DNA from: Hygrophila difformis
Lineage: Eukaryota > Streptophyta > Magnoliopsida > Lamiales > Acanthaceae
Direction of reading: 5' to 3'
NCBI GenBank assembly: GCA_030278955.1
Contig: JAOANR010000003.1
Span: 53,292,902-53,356,901, forward strand
Length of the DNA: 64,000 nt
Position numbers and translations under genes: made by a program
Part shown: in pieces, positions 58,540 to 64,000 of the stretch
Layout of the letters: each line of letters begins with the position of its first letter
Numbering within the stretch: the stretch's first letter is position 1
Notes under the pieces: generated by a model
The model's database searches: none
The model's input: only the letters and a program-made list of their open reading frames with translations
Told to the model about the DNA's origin: nothing

Positions 58540-59510
58540 TAAGTCATTTTTCTTTTCCAAAAATTCAAATCAGTCTTTTTTCTATTTTATTACCAAATCA
58601 GTCCGCTACAAATACTAATTATGTCCAAATTAGTCCATTCTTTACTAATTATGCTCTAATTGTCGACGTGGCAAGAGTTTAAATTTAAACCTAACACGTG
58701 GACATAATATTAATTCATTTTCTTTTATCTTTTGTCCATTCAGTCATAAACTTTTGTTTTGTTCCATTTAGTCATCTACCCAAATCAATCATTTTTATAT
58801 TAATTGGTCTCCAACTTTTCAAATTATTTATTTCAGGCCCATAACCTTAAATTTTTTTATTATTACAAATCCATTTATCAAATAAAATTCCAACATATTT
58901 CCGTAAATAAAATTAAACACCAAACCTCATACATTGGGTTTGACTGCCTTATTACCGGATCTTCCGTAAAATTTCTGCATCCATAGTCTTCCAAAAAGTA
59001 AAATTAAATCATTTACACAAAAATTAAAATTAAATCATTTACTCAAACTTTACTACGTTCTAAGGTAGGAAACAACGTATGATTGTACTAATTGTTGTTG
59101 AAGGAAACCAGAACCAATGAACCATCGGTTATGTTCGGGTGGTTAGAGAGAGTCCGTAAAATTCCGGAACTTGGAAGACCCGGTAACAAGCAGTCAAACC
59201 CAATGTATGAGGCTGGGTCTTTAATTTTATTTACGGAAGTATGTTGGACATTTATTTGATAAATGAATTAGCAATAATAATAAAAATTTAAGATTCTGGG
59301 CCTGAAAGAAATAATTTGAAAGTTTGGAGGCCAATTAATATAAAAATGACTTATTTTGGTAGATGACTACATGGAACAAAACAAAAGTTTAGGACTGAAT
59401 TGGCAAAAGATAAAAAATGAATTAATGTTATGTCCACGTGTTAGGTTTAAGTTTAAACCCCTGCCACGTCGCTGATTTGAATTTTTAGAAAAAAAAAAAA
59501 AGACCTTTGA
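58540..59510. repeat. long imperfect inverted repeat (fold-back element)
   Basis: The left arm, about 58655-58990, and the right arm, about 59160-59480, are reverse complements over roughly 330 bp with scattered differences. Matching blocks include CCTAACACGTGGACATAA, AACTTTTGTTTTGTTCCAT, TTTTTATATTAATTGG, TTCAGGCCCA and CATTGGGTTTGACTGC. A spacer of about 170 bp separates them. An outer pair, GGGTGTCAATTTTGGA near 58243 and its complement near 59525, may mark the element ends. It has no coding capacity. A Mutator-like or fold-back DNA element is likely. Confidence 0.88.
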
Positions 59511-59697
59511 CCTTTTTTTCACTCCAAAATTGACACCCCTACTCTCTCTCTCTCCTCTGAAGTCTCAATTCACGATTTCTTTCTCTAGGGCAACGTGAAG
59601 AAGTATCACTCGACAATCCGTTGGAATTTTCACTCAGATGCTTCCATAAATCTGTCTGTTTTCGATTCAGATTGAAGCTTGTTTTGAGCATTGCAAG

Positions 59698-60071
59698 ATG
59701 ACGGTGGCGGCGGGGATCGGCTACGCGCTGCTGGCTCTGGGACCATCTCTCTCACTTTTCATCGCCGTTATTTCCCCCAAGCCCTTTCTCGTTCTTATCC
59801 TTCTTTCCAGGTTTTACCCTATTTCTGGTTATAATTTAATTTATACACACTTCGAGATTTGTGTTGTGTAGAAAGATAATCTTTTAGCTGAATTTGAATT
59901 TGATTTTGGTTGCAGTACTTTGTTGTGGCTAATGAGCCTCATCGCCTTATCGGCAATCTGGAGAGCGTTTCTCCCCTTCAAAACAGCGTCGTGGTGGCCA
60001 TACGCGCTTGTCATTTTAACTTCTGTTGCTTTCCAAGAGGGCCTACGTCTTTTCTTGTGGAGGCTTTACAA
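59698..60071 (+). CDS. APH1: APH-1, gamma-secretase subunit, exons 1-2 (3' part outside)
   Basis: Exon 1 (59698-59810) encodes [20 protein letters not shown], the almost invariant APH-1 N-terminus. Exon 2 (59916-60071) continues with [19 protein letters not shown], then [20 protein letters not shown] and RLYK before a GTAAGTG donor. APH-1 is a seven-span membrane scaffold of the gamma-secretase complex with presenilin, nicastrin and PEN-2 in endomembranes. About 90 of roughly 250 residues are present. The remaining exons were not found up to 64000, so intron 2 is over 3.9 kb or the gene is broken. The 5' UTR begins shortly after the fold-back repeat, near a CT-rich stretch at 59547. Confidence 0.93.
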
Positions 60072-60612
60072 GTAAGTGTTTTAGCATTTACCATGACTCA
60101 TCATTGACGGGCAATCGTTCTACACTTTTACTTTGGGTATTTTGATGGAAATTTCAATTCCGTATTTATTGAAGGAGATATTACATGCTATAACATCCAA
60201 TTTAGATTGCATTTATTTGACATGACTTATTATACATGCTCTTGTTGGAAGATATGTGATGTGATTGAAGTGGATGAGTGAAAAAGGAATTCCCCAGGAG
60301 GAAGAGTTTTCCTGATATATAGAACATTTATTTATATGCATTCGGAAGAAGTGCTGCATTGTTTTATTTTTAGCCTGGTAATGAAAGGTTTAAGATTTCT
60401 GTTTAATGCTGTGGGTATCGTTTTCTTATGCAATTGTTTATTCTATATTTCTAATGTAACTATGTAAAAGCATTAAGAATGTGCTTCTCATTATTGAATT
60501 TGAACAGATAGTTAAAGAATTGATTTCTGCAGTTGAAATGCTAGATACATAATCAAATGGTTGGATGCCTGAGGATTGATTTTTCTTTTGCATACTGAAG
60601 TTTTCTGATAAA

Positions 60613-60660
60613 CTAGCTTTTTTGACCCGCGCGTTGCGCACGTGCGTCTTTCTTATTATG
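60613..60660 (-). mobile_element. Helitron 3' terminus inside APH-1 intron 2
   Basis: The minus strand reads GACGCACGTGCGCAACGCGC, a GC-rich hairpin, then GGGTCAAAAAAG and CTAG followed by T. This is the Helitron 3' signature, as at 11593. The element body extends to the right; its TC start was not located. Confidence 0.7.
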
Positions 60661-60949
60661 AATAGAACTAATATTTTTTTAAAAAAATTGGATGAATAAA
60701 ATAAATACGTAGAAGTTTAGAGTTTAGAATTTAGATTTCATAATGAATTATAGTTTTAAATTGTGATAGTTTTGAGCAATGGTTTAAACTTTAGAGTTCG
60801 AAAGTTAAAAATAGAGGGGCAATAGAGTTTAGAGTTTAAGTTTAGAATTTCATTGTTAAAATAGAAAACATTTATTATTTATCAAGCTAATAGCATGTCA
60901 ACTATCTAATTCAGCTGGAGTTTCCATCTTCTAAAATTATAAATTCAAG

Positions 60950-61665
60950 CACTTCAACTGCCAATGGTGGATAGTCTTTTCTCAAATGCTTGAACAATGT
61001 ACTATATGTGAAGGAATCATGTTCAATTCAGGAATCATGTTCAATTCCTCGATCGAACAATTCCTTGTACAACTTGAAAACCTCCTGATGACAGTACACA
61101 TTCATTAAAATGGTGTATGTGCACTTGAAGGGTTATAATTCCTTCAAGACAAATTCTTTCATTTCAAGTCATGGCTAACTAATTCCTTTCATTACATTTC
61201 AGAAAACTTCTTATAACCCTCATCTACTTTTCCAATTTTGCACATGTCATTCAATATAACATTTTATGTGATCACATTCGGGGAAATGCCTTTCTCTAGC
61301 ATTTTTGAGAAATATATAAATGCGTGATTTTTCAGCAGCATGTGCATGAATTAATATATTGTATGCCACAAATGTCAGAGAATACCCTTTTCTCACCATT
61401 TATCGAAACACCTATCTGGCTTTCATAAGGTACCCAAATTTCAAGCAATCATGGATAATGCTTGTATAGGAAACATGATCAGGCACAATTCCATCTCAAA
61501 TCATTTTCTGCAGCGGATCATAAGCTTCCCCTAAATTGCTCAATTTAGAAATACCTTCAACAAAGATATTGTACATAATCATATCAGGTGGGAACCTCTT
61601 TGTTTGCATCTCTTCTTGCAGTTTAAAGGCAGCAAATATGTCACTTACCTTCAGTGTCCTCTTAC
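60950..61665 (-). pseudogene. pentatricopeptide repeat (PPR) protein relic
   Basis: Minus-strand frames, joined across several stops, show PPR units: FKLQEEMQTKRFPPDMIMYN, FVEGISKLSNLGEAYDPLQ, VPDHVSYTSIIHDCLKFGYL, ILMHMLLKNHAFIYFSKM and EKGISPNVIT. PPR proteins bind organellar RNA. At least four stops and shifts make this non-functional. It follows the Helitron 3' end and may be captured cargo. Confidence 0.8.
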
Positions 61666-61669
61666 ATGG

Positions 61670-62410
61670 TATGGAACATGATAGAGCACCACTAATTTTT
61701 TCATAAAACCATTAAGCCCTAAATTTAGAATTAGGTTTCGGTTACCTTCAGAAAAATCCTTCATTTTGTATATAACAACAATGGTAATGATTATAAAACA
61801 ACTACACATATAACATTCAAAATAGATTTTTACTATAATAAGGTGATGTTTATTCATTAATAAAATGCAATTGTTCATTTAATCGGGATTATGGATAAAT
61901 CAACACAATTTTTCCTTTACTCGAGATTTCTGGCTTTCTTATTCAATTCAATTTATAACACAGAGATGTGATACACAACATAGATCATCATATTAATTTC
62001 TAGGTTTAAATCACCTTTACTTTAGATGCAAATACAAACAAAAAAAATAATAGTAAATTGGCAGCTAATAGAGATGGAGAACAGATCAACTATAAATAAA
62101 ATTCTCTCTTGACAACCATAAATCAAAAAGTGTAATCAAAATCCAAGTAAGATCATCCATAGTCAATCAAAAAGTGTTATTCAAGATGATAAAAATTGAG
62201 AGTGGAGAAAAAAAGGGAAAATAAAAGTTATATCCAATTATTAATAAATATTAATTACCACAACGCCAAATTGATACAAATAGATTAAAGTTAATCACAC
62301 CTGAGTACATCAAGCATTCGAAACCGAACCTGTAGTTTTTAAGAGTAAGGCCAACAATTGTCTTCTGCAAGATGATCAAAATCGAAATAAGAAAACTACA
62401 TCTAGTTAAT
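61670..62410. other. intronic or Helitron interior, no feature
   Basis: AT-rich sequence with no recognisable exon, repeat family or RNA gene. Confidence 0.5.
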
Positions 62411-62411
62411 A

Positions 62412-62670
62412 CTCCCTCCGTATTTGAAAAATATTAACATTGGCATAGTAAACACTAATCATTGAGTAACTTTGATTCGACTTTTTAATAGTTACATAAG
62501 ATAAAATATAGTCAAGTGAGATCTTGTTAGATTCGTCTAATCACATAGTTTTATAATATTAAATTTTTATAATTTTTTATTTTATAAAATTTGAAATATT
62601 ACTCTTTAAAAATGCGTATTGGATTTGCGTGAAAACATGAAATTTTAGAGTTATTTGAATGCGGATGAAG
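62412..62670. mobile_element. Stowaway-type MITE (259 bp)
   Basis: It starts CTCCCTCCGTATTTG after TA and ends with a decayed ATGCGGATGAAG before TA. The interior shares TATAGTCAAGTGAGATCTTG with the element at 42465-42724. Confidence 0.88.
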
Positions 62671-63020
62671 TAATAAATTATAATAACCAAGAAAAAGTAG
62701 CAGAACAACAAAAAAAATTAGAACATACACCGACAAAACACCAGGAGTCTAAAAAATTAATGTTAGATATACACAATTCCACAAAAGTAGCAGAACAATG
62801 AAAATAGAACATGATTTGATCAACAATGTAGAGACTTAAATTTATTCTTTTTCAATGCCGTTAAAAGAGATAAAAAAAAAGCGTGAGGTCTTTTTCTTAG
62901 CGTCAAATTTTAAGCCTAATATTATAACTTGTGGTGATTATTAGTTAATGTATAATAAAAACTAATAAAGCAGCAGTGAATTGGTAGAGTTCTAGAAGTA
63001 GTAAAAGATTCAGTATGTGG

Positions 63021-63631
63021 GTGGTATCTAGGGGTGGGTCGGTACGGTATACCGAAAAAATTTCGCCTACCGTATACCGTACCGAACTTTAAGGTATGAA
63101 AAATTTCATATCGTTGCCGTACCGAACCTTTCGGTATACCGAAGGTCGGTATACCGAAAGGTTTGGTATGAAATATTTTCATACAGTTGTCATACCGACA
63201 TTTCGGTAAGTTCAGTATGTACCGATATACTGAACCTTCGGTACATACCACATACCGGTATCGCGGTATATACCGACCTACCGAACATTCACTACATACC
63301 GACATACCGGTATTGCGATGTATACGGACATACCGAATCTTAGCTACATACCACCATACCGGTATTGTGGTATATACCGGTATCGCGGTATATACCGATA
63401 TACCGAACAATCGGTACATACAGATATACCAATACTGCGGTATATACGGAAGTTCGGTATGGTAACGGTATACCGCGGTATCAAAAAATTTATACCGTTA
63501 CTGTACCGAAAACTTACGGTACGGTATGATACGATATGATACCGTACCGAAAATTACGGATACCGAAAATTTCGGTATTCTATGTGCGGTATACAGTATA
63601 TTCGGTATTTTTTCCCAGCCCTAGCAGTATC
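63021..63631. mobile_element. palindrome-dense hAT-like element, 595 bp
   Basis: Element 63029-63623 begins TAGGGGTGGG and ends, in reverse, TAGGGCTGGG. It is flanked by 8-bp GTGGTATC and GCAGTATC (six of eight identical). The interior is a dense array of short palindromes built on GGTATACCGAA, TTTCGGTATACC and TACCGGTA. The long open frames across it are artefacts of the array. Confidence 0.75.
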
Positions 63632-64000
63632 TTTTATGTCCAACATTAAAAATTGGATTTTCCCTTTATCTTACTTCTTTATAAATTTGAATTGAATAAA
63701 ATTATTCCAATACTGCAATGCATATTTGGATTCTAATTTGAATAAATCTATATAATGGAGCTGGGCTTTGAATTGCAGCATTAAATTTGTGTGAAAACAG
63801 AAATGCCTATGAATTTTGGAATAATTACTATCCTACAGAAAGGGCTACCAGAATTATAGTTCAATCAATATTTACAGCCTCTAGGATTACATTTATCCAA
63901 TGAACCTCAGTACCATCATGGCATTGGATTCCAATACAACTTGATTAGTTGATCACATATCATATCTCTTTATTCTTACATTTTACTTCCCTCTTAATTA

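Noticed and set aside
62922..63539. Open frames of up to 165 codons rich in Tyr, Arg and Ile repeats
   Set aside because: They are translations of the TATACCG palindrome array and occur on both strands over the same DNA.
60072..64000. APH-1 exons 3 onward
   Set aside because: No frame matching the RLEDVLD...or later transmembrane segments was seen. The interval holds a Helitron end, a PPR relic and MITEs instead.

Overview
This is a nuclear window from a flowering plant, most likely a eudicot. The evidence is split genes with GT-AG introns and plant-only families: an AGL17-type MADS-box gene, an OPT1/5-type peptide transporter, a MAPR4-type cytochrome b5-like protein, APH-1, DREB2, a PB1-Raf-type MAP3K and plant HisG. 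It also shows typical plant repeats (CACTA, Helitron, Stowaway, hAT MITEs, TRIM, tRNA-derived SINEs). An asterid such as a Lamiales species is only a guess. No bacterial operon, CRISPR array or viral genome was seen.

Layout. 0-7.4 kb is repeat-rich and nearly gene-free, with one possible terminal exon, a SINE with long target-site duplications and a Stowaway MITE. 7.4-8.7 kb holds the last five exons of an AGL17-clade MADS gene (+). 10.2-11.25 kb has LINE, SINE and gypsy debris. 11.6-24.3 kb is a gene-fragment island with every fragment on the minus strand: a 1.1-kb Helitron, a broken HisG piece, the 3' half of a glutamine-dependent NAD synthetase, and a putative 8-kb Helitron carrying partial MAP3K and ATG18 genes plus a DREB2-like ORF. 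24,463-40,273 is a 15.8-kb CACTA element flanked by ATT on both sides. It has TNP2-like and TNPA-like remnants and is itself hit by LTR elements, a 2.6-kb solo LTR with perfect target duplication, and a SINE.

40.3-43.1 kb is SINE- and MITE-rich. 43.4-49.8 kb is an OPT transporter whose first exon is split by a 3.37-kb pair of non-autonomous LTR elements; every other exon is intact. 50.5-51.1 kb is a hAT-type MITE. 51.5-54.8 kb is a complete eight-exon MAPR4-like gene (-). 55-59.5 kb is intergenic and ends in a long inverted repeat directly upstream of APH-1. 59.7 kb onward holds the first two exons of APH-1 (+); its second intron appears to contain a Helitron end, a dead PPR fragment, a Stowaway MITE and a palindrome-dense hAT-like element.

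The apparently functional genes (MADS, OPT, MAPR4, APH-1) are unrelated neighbours, not a pathway cluster. What is unusual is the amount of gene-fragment capture and nested insertion. Exon boundaries were read by eye from splice sites and remembered family similarity; no alignments or searches were run.
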